A DNA stretch of 64,000 nucleotides from Mikania micrantha (taxonomy: Eukaryota; Streptophyta; Magnoliopsida; Asterales; Asteraceae): NCBI GenBank assembly GCA_009363875.1, contig CM018690.1, positions 17,377,692 to 17,441,691 of the forward strand, in the 5' to 3' direction. Shown one piece after another: positions 10,784 to 24,099 of this stretch (position 1 is the stretch's first letter; each line of letters begins with the position of its first letter). Position numbers and translations under genes: made by a program. The notes under the pieces are model-generated. The model had not been told where the DNA came from. It saw nothing but the letters and a program-made list of their open reading frames with translations, and did no database searches.

Positions 10784-13700
10784 TGTAACATCTGTGCCGG
10801 AATCGTTACCGGAACAGTAATCTGTACAGTAACTTGTACAGTAACTCAGGTGCAACCCAGGAGAAATACTTAGAAACTGTCTACATTTGATGCAAAACAT
10901 AAACTATTACACGATGTTTCTGAAATCCTGATTTAAACTTCTTGGGTTAAACAGTCAGAAACACATCAGACAATCATGAACAGATGAAAACATGCTTGAT
11001 TTTGTGTTATTAGGTTTAAACGTATGTGAGGATAAACAGAACAAAATCATCACAGTGTTGTTACGGAATGCTAAACCGACGAATCATTCGTATAGGTGAC
11101 GATCTGTACGAATAAATCTGAGGTTTAACAATCTGAAATGATGACTGAAAAGTAGAAAACAAAATCAGAAAGTGAAACGTGCGATCGTGTTCGTACAGTT
11201 AGCGCTCTGTACGAAGACGCGCGTAAGTGACGTTTTCTGACGAAACGAAAACGAAGACATTTCGAACGATAATAAAGTTAAGGAAATATAATATTTCCTG
11301 TTTTACAATTTTGAAACTCATCAGAAAGAAATTTAAACGAAACTATTTTAATTTAAGGCACGTAAAACAAAATGCGCAAATAATTATTGAAACGCGTAAA
11401 AATAATAACGAATTACGACAGATAATTTAAGAATTATAATATTTAAAATATTTCCATAAATAATCATCCTTCAAATATTTAAAATAAATTATTTTATTTA
11501 AATTACGAAAATATGCGCGTTACGATCCGGAAACGCGACGAAAATGCGAACCGAGCAACCGAAACGAACCCGAACACCCTCGGGGTATATAAGCCTCAAA
11601 TGAGGCTTTCACCCTCATTTTTCACACATCTCTCTCTCTCTAAACTCTCTCAAACGGTTCTCTCTCTCTAGGAAAACCGATCTTCAAACGATCATAACTC
11701 ACTCGTTTCCTGGCGGAATCACGTGTTCTTGGCGCCCACGCGAAGCTCTCGTCATCCTCTACGAGGAAGTACAACAGATCTACGAAGTTAACCATCCATT
11801 TTTGAGGTACGAAGCTTTTAAAATCTGAAAAACTAGGGTTTTCTAAACCCATTTCACGACCCAACTACACACTCGGCTTAGGGCATCACAAACGCACACA
11901 CTACACCCTAGAGGACCGATCTTCATGTAAACTAACCATGGGAACAGCTTAGCCACTGAAGGAAGCTCGATGATGAGGAGGATGTACAGGTTCGTGGGAT
12001 GTAGGAGTCGGGCGAACCTTGGAACTTCCCGAACCTGTGATCATCAACATTCGGCCGAACCTTTTGGGGTTCCACCTACCACCGAACCATTGGATGCATG
12101 GCCGAACCCTGTGATGTTCATTCCACAGCCGAACCATTTTGCCAGGTAGCAGCCGAACCCTTGACATGGGCGAACCACCCATGAGTCACGAACCCTGCAT
12201 GCGTGGAACCAAGAGACGAACCCTACTGATCCACCCTCACATGCTGCGAACCTGTTAACATGTCCAAATAGCCGAACCCTAAAGTGGACGAACCCACTGC
12301 ATGGAGCTGAACCCTTCATGACCACGAATCAGGGAGCCACGAACCCTCATGGCCGAACATTACACCCACCGAACCTTCATGCAAAGCAAACGAACCCCTC
12401 TGTTGTAAATCACCTTGGCCGAACCTTGGTTTTTACATTGGCCGAACCTTATGTCAAGAGAAAGGTTCGCTGGTTAAGTGATTAGAGGAGGCCACATTGT
12501 GTCGGCCAAGCCCATCCCGATCACCATTAGGCCCAGAATCGAGTAGGTAGTGGATCAATCTTTCGGCCCAGAAGGGGTGTGTGCATCGGCTCAACCTATT
12601 CGCCCAAACCATATCCATGCGGCCCAATTCGATCATGGTAGCCCAAGTGGTTTAACTTAGCTTAAATCCTCTCAGCCCAACTACGAATAGAGTTCACATA
12701 GTAACAGACGGGCCACGCTAGTTGTCGGCCCAATCATTTATCCAATCCAAGGCCCCAAACCAATTGGCCTAAACTCCTTAGTGAAGCCCACCTCTTATTC
12801 GGCCCAATAGGTTGGCCCATTAGCCCCTATTCCAATCGGCCCCAAACGGTTAGGCCCATTATTAATGGGACTGGACCAACCACACACAATGGACCCATGA
12901 AATACTTCGGCCCAAGTAGAATTCGGGCCATTAACATTTGAGGCCCACTTTTAGCCCAAAATACTTACACGACTCATTCGGACCACTTTGATCATGACTT
13001 AAACCACATTCGGCCTGTATGTTTAAAGACATAACTAACATTTAAACAAAAGAAATCTAAGTCCTGGTACTTAGCATCTTCTTGTGATGAAACTAAATCA
13101 GATTGAATGTTAGATTAATAACAAGGTGTTAATCCAAGTAGGTTGAGTGTTCTAAGGTCACTAACAAGTTGATGGGGCCGAATGACGACCGAGACACACA
13201 AGTGTTAGCCAACTTTAGGGCTAACACTAACACCTGCACACACATAAATCGTTACAATTTATACTTGCAAACTACAAATAATATGAAATCAATACAGGAT
13301 CGTGAACAACACAACAAGTACAAGTAAAGAGCGCGTGCATTCTTGTTTAGAACTAAGTCAACCACTTCAAACACCAGGTGAGTTCATTTGTCCCTTTTCA
13401 AACCTTTTGTTTTACTTCGGGACTGAGAAGCATGTTAAACATTTTCATAAACCATTGAAATGTTATTTAATGCTTTAAACACAAACATGATACTTATGTT
13501 GAAGCTTATGCTTGGAACCTTTTATACTTTGAGAAACAATGGACTTGAAACTTATACTTCAAAACTTGTGGATTGAAATCATATGATGGATGCTTATGAG
13601 CCTTGTATGCCTGATATTGGAATGCTTGGGTGGGAAAATAAAGACTAAGGCTATGGTGTAAATAGCAAATGCTATTTACTTTATACTTATTTACATTTTT

Positions 13701-15739
13701 CAACACTTTGTGATCAAACGGGAAACTAGTATACTTGAGAAGCTATAGACTTGATACTTATACTTTAAACGAGAAGTTTAAACTAAATACTTGAGACTTA
13801 CAACATAGAGTGGAAGCCTAGACATTATACTAAACCCTTACGATATAAACTTGATACTTAAACTTGGAGCTAAATATTTATGATATAATTTATACGATCG
13901 AGGTTTAACTTATAAACTCTTTGTTTTACTATATACAAAATCTTAAGGCTTTGAAAATACTTATATACTTGAGATGCTTGAAACACTTGGATGCTTAACA
14001 CACTTGAAATACTTGAAAACACGTGAATACTTGTCATACTTAGAATACTTGAACACGTGAACGCTTTATACATTTGGGATACTTGAATGCTTGAATGCGT
14101 GATACACTTGGGATACGTGAATACTTGGAATGCTTGATACATATGGATGCTTGAACACTTGAATGCTTGAAACATTGGAGGCTTAAACAAAAGACTGATT
14201 GACCGACGCGTGTTGACCTGTGTGTCAACCCCTACTAGTCATCAGTGAAACATTGTGAATGCTTTAGACTTGTATGCATAAACTTTTGGACATTGTAAGA
14301 CAGACTGTTGGCCGCCGCGTGTTGACCAGTGTGTCAACCCCTACTAGTCATCAGTGTTCTTCTTTGTCAGAGTCATGTAAGACAGACTGATTGGCCGCCG
14401 TGTGTTGACCTGTGAGTCAACCCCTACTAGTCATTCAGTGTTCTTCTTGATTCATCCATGGTGATGACAAGTGACTAGAATGATTGAGTTCTTCTAGTTG
14501 ACTTTGTGTTAACTTGAAGGTTACTCTATCTAAACATGTCACGAGTCATAAATAGGATCATTATGGATGGATGCTGAACTCCTTAGGGTCTTTCAGCTGT
14601 CCATAATGGTGCCTATTAAACTTGAGACTTATTCGTTGTGGAATCAATAGCGTGAAGTGAAACGCTTAATTATCATTAATAACAATATGTTAAGCAGCCC
14701 GGTATGTGGTGGGACGGTGGCTGGGGCTTGTCCCCTACATATGCCCTATATATAAGCATATTTGGTTGGATAGCATAGGTGGTTGTTAGTGAGGTTAAGG
14801 TTGTCATTTCGGGGGAAACAAAGTAAACATTGGCAGGGAAACAAACGTTAAGAATCATATGTCATGAGATCAGAGTAGTGGGGATGAAATGCTTAATTAT
14901 CATTAACAACAATATGTTAAGCAGCCCGGTATGTGGTGGGACGGTGGCTGGGGCTTGTCCCCTACATATGCCCTATATATAAGCATACTTGGTTGAATAG
15001 CATAGGTGGTTGTTAGTGAGGTTAAGGTTGTCATTCAGGGAATCAACGTAAACAATTACAGGGTAATCTAATTCAAAGAATCAAACACTTGGAATCAAAC
15101 ATTGGGAATCAAACATTTTGGGAATCATACGGGTAGAATGAGACGCTTAATTATCATCAGGAACAATATATCATGTGGTTCAGTATGTGGTGGGACGGTG
15201 GCTGGGGCTTGTCCCCTACATATGCCTTATATATAAGCATACTGAATCAGATGGTATAGGTGGTTAATGGTGAGGTTAAGGTTGTCATTCAAAGGATTTT
15301 ACAAACTATTTTTACACAAAAACTACATGAACTCACCAACCATTGTGTTGACTATGTTTAATACATGTTTTCTCAGGTGATGTACAGGATTAAGCTAATG
15401 GTCCGGATTGCATACTAGGATGCCCAGACATAGATCCTAGTTGACTTTTGAAGAAGTACATCTTTTGAGATTTATATGAATCTCTTTTGATATCTTGTAC
15501 GGATACAAGATAGATACATTTGATTCTTTTGGATAGGTTTACTTAGTTAAATTACTAGACATTGACATTTGTAATTTAACTTTGTAATCCTAGTTAATGT
15601 TTAATTGTGCTTACTTATTCTTAACATTGATGCTATGTAAACAATCTGATCAACACGATTATCATTTACGATATCACGCTCCGAGAACCTTCCGCCCGAC
15701 GGGGACTTCGATCCAACCCCGCCGGCTCGGGGTGTGACA
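10784..15739 (+). repeat. LTR C (complete, 4956 bp)
   Basis: Same structure as LTR B with only scattered differences. The triple sub-repeat is complete. Donor-like GT is at 13378 and acceptor-like AG at 15375-15376. One sub-repeat reads CCTTATATATAAG instead of CCCTATATATAAG near 15226. Confidence 0.93.
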
Positions 15740-15908
15740 GATTGGTATCAGAGCTCAAGGTTATAGAGAATAATAGGTCACATACTTAAACGGTTTGACC
15801 TAGACTATAACTTAGGGACCCTCATGTAGAGAACATAAAACTTAAGTTTGCATTGTGTTTTCTGCATTCGATCACTGCACTAACCGATATCTTTTGGTTA
15901 TGATCAGA

Positions 15909-17216
15909 ATGCCGCCCAGAAAACAACCGACACCGGTACCTACACCACAGACTTCTGCACCTCACTCTTCAACACCATCACCACCAGATTCACCACCGCC
16001 TCCTCCTCCTCCACATAGTCCTCCTCCGAATCCGAATGCAGCTTTAATTCTGGACCCTGCTACTGTTGCCTTGGCAACATTACTGAGTAGCCAGTTGACT
16101 AACCAGATGAAGGATATTATTCCGGAGATGATTAACAGGATTCGAGACCATGGTAACAACTCCGAGCGTACTACGGGGGAAACTAGTGGAAACGCCGGTG
16201 CTAAATCGGACTGTTCATACAAATCATTCGTAGGATGCAAACCGCCAAGCTTTAGCGGTGTTGAAGGAGCCGTTGGACTGATCCAATGGCTAGAGAAGAT
16301 GGAAAATACATTGGACTTAAGCAGTTGTCCGGAGAGACATAAGGTCCGCTATGCTGCTGGATCTTTCAGTAAGCTTGCCCTAACTTGGTGGAACTCACAG
16401 ATAAACGCTCGAGGAAGGGATGAAGCCTTAGCCATGCCTTGGGCAGAATTCAAAACCCTCCTCAGGAATGAATTCTGTCCTAAGCACGAACTACAGAACT
16501 TGGAAGTTGAACTCTCAAATCATGTGATGAAAGGAGCTGATCACATGGCATACACTACTCGCTATCATGAATTGGTAGCCTTGGTGCCTGAGATGGTGCC
16601 AACTCTAGAAAAGCGAATTGACTGATATGTAGGAGGATTGCCATCCTGCATTCAGGGCATTGTACTTGCTGCAAACCCTGCAACCTTAGAATCTGCTATC
16701 TCCTTGTCAGCTAAACTCATTGATGTGATGGTGAAATCCGGAGAACTGAAAGATGATTCGGACAAGACTAAGGAGAAACAACCAAAGAAGAAACAAAAGG
16801 CCATCCAACAATACGCGATGCCCACACCACTCAATCAAGTTGCTGCAGTATCTACTAACGCTGCACGCAAACCTTACACTGGTGTACATCCTCAATGTGC
16901 ACAATGTCAGTTTCATCATGTTGCCACCATACCGTGTAGGCAGTGTACTAACTGTGGCCGAAAAGGCCATCTGGCTCAACACTGTCGAACTTCACCTGCA
17001 ATGGCAGTAAACAGAGCTACCATGACAACAACACCACAAAACCTTGGCAACTACAACAATAACAATCGAGGATGCTTTAACTGTGGGGAACTAGGTCATT
17101 TCTCCAGGAATTGCCCAAAGAGGGCACAACCGGGAGATCAAGTACCAAGGGGAAGAGCTTTCATGATAGGAGCTCCTGCTACACATCAAGACCCAGAAAC
17201 GGGTACTGGTATGTGA
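15909..17216 (+). CDS. gag, copy 3 (interrupted by an in-frame TGA)
   Basis: The predicted amino acids match copies 1 and 2. The TGA is at 16623-16625, followed by the zinc-knuckle half, open to 17216. A silent change near 17155 (AGGGGAAGAGC against AGGGGAAGGGC) is shared with copy 4, linking these two neighbours. PBS is at 15743 and PPT at 17669. Confidence 0.88.
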
Positions 17217-17681
17217 CACCCTTTAACTCATAAGACTTAATTCTATTTTGATACTAGTATGAATAAGAACTTTATCTTATTCCTATGAAGTATAATCACA
17301 CACATATGCTATGAAACTAGAAATCCTTTTATGGTGATACAAACAATGAAAGAGTGCCTAGTTAATACACATAACATACGAAGGAGACAATAACTAACAC
17401 TAAGATTGTGTAACAATTGATGCTTAAAGCATCAATTAGTTTGAAACAATAAGGTGTTAGAGTCATACTGAGAATTGGCAAAACATAACAGTAAGACAAT
17501 TATAAGCAATAGGACTAGCAACACTTTGAGATCATACATAAGGATTCCAAACACGACCTAGAGTTTATTTGGGAACGTAGGGAATTTACAATAAACAGAG
17601 TCTTCTCGCTTGTTGTAAAGAAAGTTGTAACCGATGATAATTCTTAAATTTCGGGACGAAATTTCTTTAACAAGGGGAGAC

Positions 17682-20600
17682 TGTAACATCTGTGCCGGAA
17701 TCGTTACCGGAACAGTAATCTGTACAGTAACTTGTACAGTAACTCAGGTGCAACCCAGGAGAAATACTTAGAAACTGTCTACATTTGATGCAAAACATAA
17801 ACTATTACACGATGTTTCTGAAATCCTGATTTAAACTTCTTGGGTTAAACAGTCAGAAACACATCAGACAATCATGAACAGATGAAAACATGCTTGATTT
17901 TGTGTTATTAGGTTTAAACGTATGTGAGGATAAACAGAACAAAATCATCACAGTGTTGTTACGGAATGCTAAACCGACGAATCATTCGTATAGGTGACGA
18001 TCTGTACGAATAAATATGAGGTTTAACAATCTGAAATGATGACTGAAAAGTAGAAAACAAAATCAGAAAGTGAAACGTGCGATCGTGTTCGTACAGTTAG
18101 CGCTCTGTACGAAGACGCGCGTAAGTGACGTTTTCTGACGAAACGAAAACGAAGACATTTCGAACGATAATAAAGTTAAGGAAATATAATATTTCCTGTT
18201 TTACAATTTTGAAACTCATCAGAAAGAAATTTAAACGAAACTATTTTAATTTAAGGCACGTAAAACAAAATGCGCGAATAATTATTGAAACGCGTAAAAA
18301 TAATAACGAATTACGACAGATAATTTAAGAATTATAATATTTAAAATATTTCCATAAATAATCATCCTTCAAATATTTAAAATAAATTCTTTTATTTAAA
18401 TTACGAAAATATGCGCGTTACGATCCGGAAACGCGACGAAAATGCGAACCGAGCAACCGAAACGAACCCGAACACCCTCGGGGTATATAAGCCTCAAATG
18501 AGGCTTTCACCCTCATTTTTCACACATCTCTCTCTCTCTAAACTCTCTCAAACGGTTCTCTCTCTCTAGGAAAACCGATCTTCAAACGATCATAACTCAC
18601 TCGTTTCTTGGCGGAATCACGTGTTCTTGGCGCCCACGCGAAGCTCTCGTCATCCTCTACGAGGAAGTACAACAGATCTACGAAGTTAACCATCCATTTT
18701 TGAGGTACGAAGCTTTTAAAATCTGAAAAACTAGGGTTTTCTAAACCCATTTCACGACCCAACTACACACTCGGCTTAGGGCATCACAAACGCACACACT
18801 ACACCCTAGAGGACCGATCTTCATGTAAACTAACCATGGGAACAGCTTAGCCACTGAAGGAAGCTCGATTATGAGGAGGATGTACAGGTTCGTGGGATGT
18901 AGGAGTCGGGCGAACCTTGGAACTTCCCGAACCTGTGATCATCAACACTCGGCCGAACCTTTTGGGGTACCACCTACCACCGAACCATTGGATGCATGGC
19001 CGAACCCTGTGATGTTCATTCCACAGCCGAACCATTTTGCCAGGTAGCAGCCGAACCCTTGACATGGGCGAACCACCCATGAGTCACGAACCCTGCATGC
19101 GTGGAACCAAGAGACGAACCCTACTGATCCACCCTCACATGCTGCGAACCTGTTAACATGTCCAAATAGCCGAACCCTAAAGTGGACGAACCCACTGCAT
19201 GGAGCTGAACCCTTCATGACCACGAATCAGGGAGCCACGAACCCTCATGGCCGAACCTTACACCCACCGAACCTTCATGCAAAGCAAACGAACCCCTCTG
19301 TTGTAAATCACCTTGGCCGAACCTTGGTTTTTACATTGGCCGAACCTTATGTCAAGAGAAAGGTTCGCTGGTTAAGTGATTAGAGGAGGCCACATTGTGT
19401 CGGCCAAGCCCATCCCGATCACCATTAGGCCCAGAATCGAGTAGGTAGTGGATCAATCTTTCGGCCCAGAAGGGGTGTGTGCATCGGCTCAACCTATTCG
19501 CCCAAACCATATCCATGCGGCCCAATTCGATCATGGTAGCCCAAGTGGTTTAACTTAGCTTAAATCCTCTCTGCCCAACTACGAATAGAGTTCACATAGT
19601 AACAGACGGGCCACGCTAGTTGTCGGCCCAATCATTTATCCAATCCAAGGCCCCAAACCAATTGGCCTAAACTCCTTAGTGAAGCCCACCTCTTATTCGG
19701 CCCAATAGGTTGGCCCAATAGCCCCTATTCCAATCGGCCCCAAACGGTTAGGCCCATTATTAATGGGACTGGACCAACCACACACAATGGACCCATGAAA
19801 TACTTCGGCCCAAGTAGAATTCGGGCCATTAACATTTGAGGCCCACTTTTAGCCCAAAATACATACACGACTCATTCGGACCACTTTGATCATGACTTAA
19901 ACCACATTCGGCCTGTATGTTTAAAGACAGAACTAACATTTAAACAAAAGAAATCTAAGTCCTGGTACTTAGCATCTTCTTGTGATGAAACTAAATCAGA
20001 TTGAATGTTAGATTAATAACAAGGTGTTAATCCAAGTAGGTTGAGTGTTCTAAGGTCACTAACAAGTTGATGGGGCCGAATGACGACTGAGACACACAAG
20101 TGTTAGCCAACTTTAGGGCTAACACTAACACCTGTACACACATAAATCGTTACAATTTATACTTGCAAACTACAAATAATATGAAATCAATACAGGATCG
20201 TGAACAACACAACAAGTACAAGTAAAGAGCGCGTGCATTCTTGTTTAGAACTAAGTCAACCACTTCAAACACCAGGTGAGTTCATTTGTCCCTTTTCAAA
20301 CCTTTTGTTTTACTTCGGGACTGAGAAGTATGTTAAACATTTTCATAAACCATTGAAATGTTATTTAATGCTTTAAACACAAACATGATACTTATGTTGA
20401 AGCTTATGCTTGGAACCTTTTATACTTTGAGAAACAATGGACTTGAAACTTATACTTCAAAACTTGTGGATTGAAATCATATGATGGATGCTTATGAGCC
20501 TTGTATGCCTGATATTGGAATGCTTGGGTGGGAAAATAAAGACTAAGGCTATGGTGTAAATAGCAAATGCTATTTACTTTATACTTATTTACATTTTTCA

Positions 20601-22157
20601 AACACTTTGTGATCAAACGGGAAACTAGTATACTTGAGAAGCTATAGACTTGATACTTATACTTTAAACGAGAAGTTTAAACTAAATACTTGAGACTTAC
20701 AACATAGAGTGGAAGCCTAGACATTATACTAAACCCTTACGATATAAACTTGATACTTAAACTTGGAGCTAAATATTTATGATATAATTTATACGATCGA
20801 GGTTTAACTTATAAACTCTTTGTTTTACTATATACAAAATCTTAAGGCTTTGAAAATACTTATATACTTGAGATGCTTGAAACACTTGGATGCTTAACAC
20901 ACTTGAAATACTTGAAAACACGTGAATACTTGTCATACTTAGAATACTTGAACACGTGAACGCTTTATACATTTGGGATACTTGAATGCTTGAATGCGTG
21001 ATACACTTGGGATACGTGAATACTTGGAATGCTTGATACATATGGATGCTTGAACACTTGAATGCTTGAAACATTGGAGGCTTAAACAAAAGACTGATTG
21101 ACCGACGCGTGTTGACCTGTGTGTCAACCCCTACTAGTCATCAGTGAAACATTGTGAATGCTTTAGACTTGTATGCATAAACTTTTGGACATTGTAAGAC
21201 AGACTGTTGGCCGCCGCGTGTTGACCAGTGTGTCAACCCCTACTAGTCATCAGTGTTCTTCTTTGTCAGAGTCATGTAAGACAGACTGATTGGCCGCCGT
21301 GTGTTGACCTGTGAGTCAACCCCTACTAGTCATTCAGTGTTCTTCTTGATTCATCCATGGTGATGACAAGTGACTAGAATGATTGAGTTCTTCTAGTTGA
21401 CTTTGTGTTAACTTGAAGGTTACTCTATCTAAACATGTCACGAGTCATAAATAGGATCATTATGGATGGATGCTGAACTCCTTAGGGTCTTTCAGCTGTC
21501 CATAATGGTGCCTATTAAACTTGAGACTTATTCGTTGTGGAATCAATAGCGTGAAGTGAAACGCTTAATTATCATTAATAACAATATGTTAAGCAGCCCG
21601 GTATGTGGTGGGACGGTGGCTGGGGCTTGTCCCCTACATATGCCCTATATATAAGCATACTGAATCAGATGGTATAGGTGGTTAATGGTGAGGTTAAGGT
21701 TGTCATTCAAAGGATTTTACAAACTATTTTTACACAAAAACTACATGAACTCACCAACCATTGTGTTGACTTTGTTTAATACATGTTTTCTCAGGTGATG
21801 TACAGGATTAAGCTAATGGTCCGGATTGCATACTAGGATGCCCAGACATAGATCCTAGTTGACTTTTGAAGAAGTACATCTTTTGAGATTTATATGAATC
21901 TCTTTTGATATCTTGTACGGATACAAGATAGATACATTTGATTCTTTTGGATAGGTTTACTTAGTTAAATTACTAGACGTTGACATTTGTAATTTAACTT
22001 TGTAATCCTAGTTAATGTTTAATTGTGCTTACTTATTCTTAACATTGATTCTATGTAAACAATATGATCAACACGATTATCATTTACGATATCACGCTCC
22101 GAGAACCTTCCGCCCGACGGGGACTTCGATCCAACCCCGCCGGCTCGGGGTGTGACA
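17682..22157 (+). repeat. LTR D (complete ends, 4476 bp, internal 481-bp deletion)
   Basis: Both termini and the PBS/PPT contexts are intact. The sub-repeat region (21560-21710) has a single hybrid copy: its left half matches the first sub-repeat and its right half matches the third (CTGAATCAGATGGTATAGG). This is the expected product of recombination or slippage inside the shared CATATGCCCTATATATAAGC core. Donor-like GT is at 20276 and AG at 21793-21794, so the putative intron is shorter here. Confidence 0.92.
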
Positions 22158-22326
22158 GATTGGTATCAGAGCTCAAGGTTATAGAGAATAATAGGTCACA
22201 TACTTAAACGGTTTGACCTAGACTATAACTTAGGGACCCTCATGTAGAGAACATAAAACTTAAGTTTGCATTGTGTTTTCTGCATTCGATCACTGCACTA
22301 ACCGCTATCTTTTGGTTATGATCAGA

Positions 22327-23634
22327 ATGCCGCCCAGAAAACAACCGACACCGGTACCTACACCACAGACTTCTGCACCTCACTCTTCAACACCATCACC
22401 ACCAGATTCACCACCGCCTCCTCCTCCTCCACATAGTCCTCCTCCGAATCCGAATGCAGCTTTAATTCTGGACCCTGCTACTGTTGCCTTGGCAACATTA
22501 CTGAGTAGCCAGTTGACTAACCAGATGAAGGATATTATTCCGGAGATGATTAACAGGATTCGAGACCATGGTAACAACTCCGAGCGTACTACGGGGGAAA
22601 CTAGTGGAAAGGCCGGTGCTAAATCGGACTGTTCATACAAATCATTCGTAGGATGCAAACCGCCAAACTTTAGCGGTGTTGAAGGAGCCGTTGGACTGAT
22701 CAAATGGCTAGAGAAGATGGAAAATACATTGGACTTAAGCAGTTGTCCGGAGAGATATAAGGTCCGCTTTGCTGCTGGATCTTTCAGTAAGCTTGCCCTA
22801 ACTTGGTGGAACTCACAGATAAACGCTCGAGGAAGGGATGAAGCCTTAGCCATGCCTTGGGCAGAATTCAAAACCCTCCTCAGGAATGAATTCTGTCCTA
22901 AGCACGAACTACAGAACTTGGAAGTTGAACTCTCAAATCATGTGATGAAAGGAGCTGATCACATGGCATACACTACTCGCTATCATGAATTGGTAGCCTT
23001 GGTGCCTGAGATGGTGCCAACTCTAGAAAAGCGAATTGACTGATATGTAGGAGGATTGCCATCCTGCATTCAGGGCATTGTACTTGCTGCAAACCCTGCA
23101 ACCTTAGAATCTGCTATCTCCTTGTCAGCTAAACTCATTGATGTGATGGTGAAATCCGGAGAACTGAAAGATGATTCGGACAAGACTAAGGAGAAACAAC
23201 CAAAGAAGAAACAAAAGGCCATCCAACAATACGCGATGCCCACACCACTCAATCAAGTTGCTGCAGTATCTACTAACGCTGCACGCAAACCTTACACTGG
23301 TGTACATCCTCAATGTGCACAATGTCAGTTTCATCATGTTGCCACCATACCGTGTAGGCAGTGTACTAACTGTGGCCGAAAAGGCCATCTGGCTCAACAC
23401 TGTCGAACTTCACCTGCAATGGCAGTAAACAGAGCTACCATGACAACAACACCACAAAACCTTGGCAACTACAACAATAACAATCGAGGATGCTTTAACT
23501 GTGGGGAACTAGGTCATTTCTCCAGGAATTGCCCAAAGAGGGCACAACCGGGAGATCAAGTACCAAGGGGAAGAGCTTTCATGATAGGAGCTCCTGCTAC
23601 ACATCAAGACCCAGAAACGGGTACTGGTATGTGA
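22327..23634 (+). CDS. gag, copy 4 (interrupted by an in-frame TGA; most diverged copy)
   Basis: Same architecture as the other copies, with the TGA at 23041-23043 and two zinc knuckles in the second half. It differs from copies 1-3 by five amino-acid replacements, all between about 22612 and 22770 in and just before the gag domain (N to K, S to N, Q to K, H to Y, Y to F). No silent difference was noticed in that stretch, and the zinc-knuckle half encodes the same residues as the other copies. This fits lack of selection on the protein, or conversion from another element. PBS is at 22161 and PPT at 24087. Confidence 0.87.
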
Positions 23635-24099
23635 CACCCTTTAACTCATAAGACTTAATTCTATTTTGATACTAGTATGAATAAGAACTTTATCTTATTC
23701 CTATGAAGTATAATCACACACATATGCTATGAAACTAGAAATCCTTTTATTGTGACACAAACAATGAAAGAGTGCCTAGTTAATACACATAACATACGAA
23801 GGAGACAATAACTAACACTAAGATTGTGTAACAATTGATGCTTAAAGCATCAATTAGTTTGAAACAATAAGGTGTTAGAGTCATACTGAGAATTGGCAAA
23901 ACATAACAGTAAGACAATTATAAGCAATAGGACTAGCAACACTTTGAGATCATACATAAGGATTCCAAACACGACCTAGAGTTTATTTGGGAACGTAGGG
24001 AATTTACAATAAACAGAGTCTTCTCGCTTGTTGTAAAGAAAGTTGTAACCGATGATAATTCTTAAATTTCGGGACGAAATTTCTTTAACAAGGGGAGAC

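Noticed and set aside
22380..22871. 163-codon frame antisense to gag copy 4
   Set aside because: It opens only because one substitution removes a stop present in copies 1-3; the sense strand carries the gag domain.
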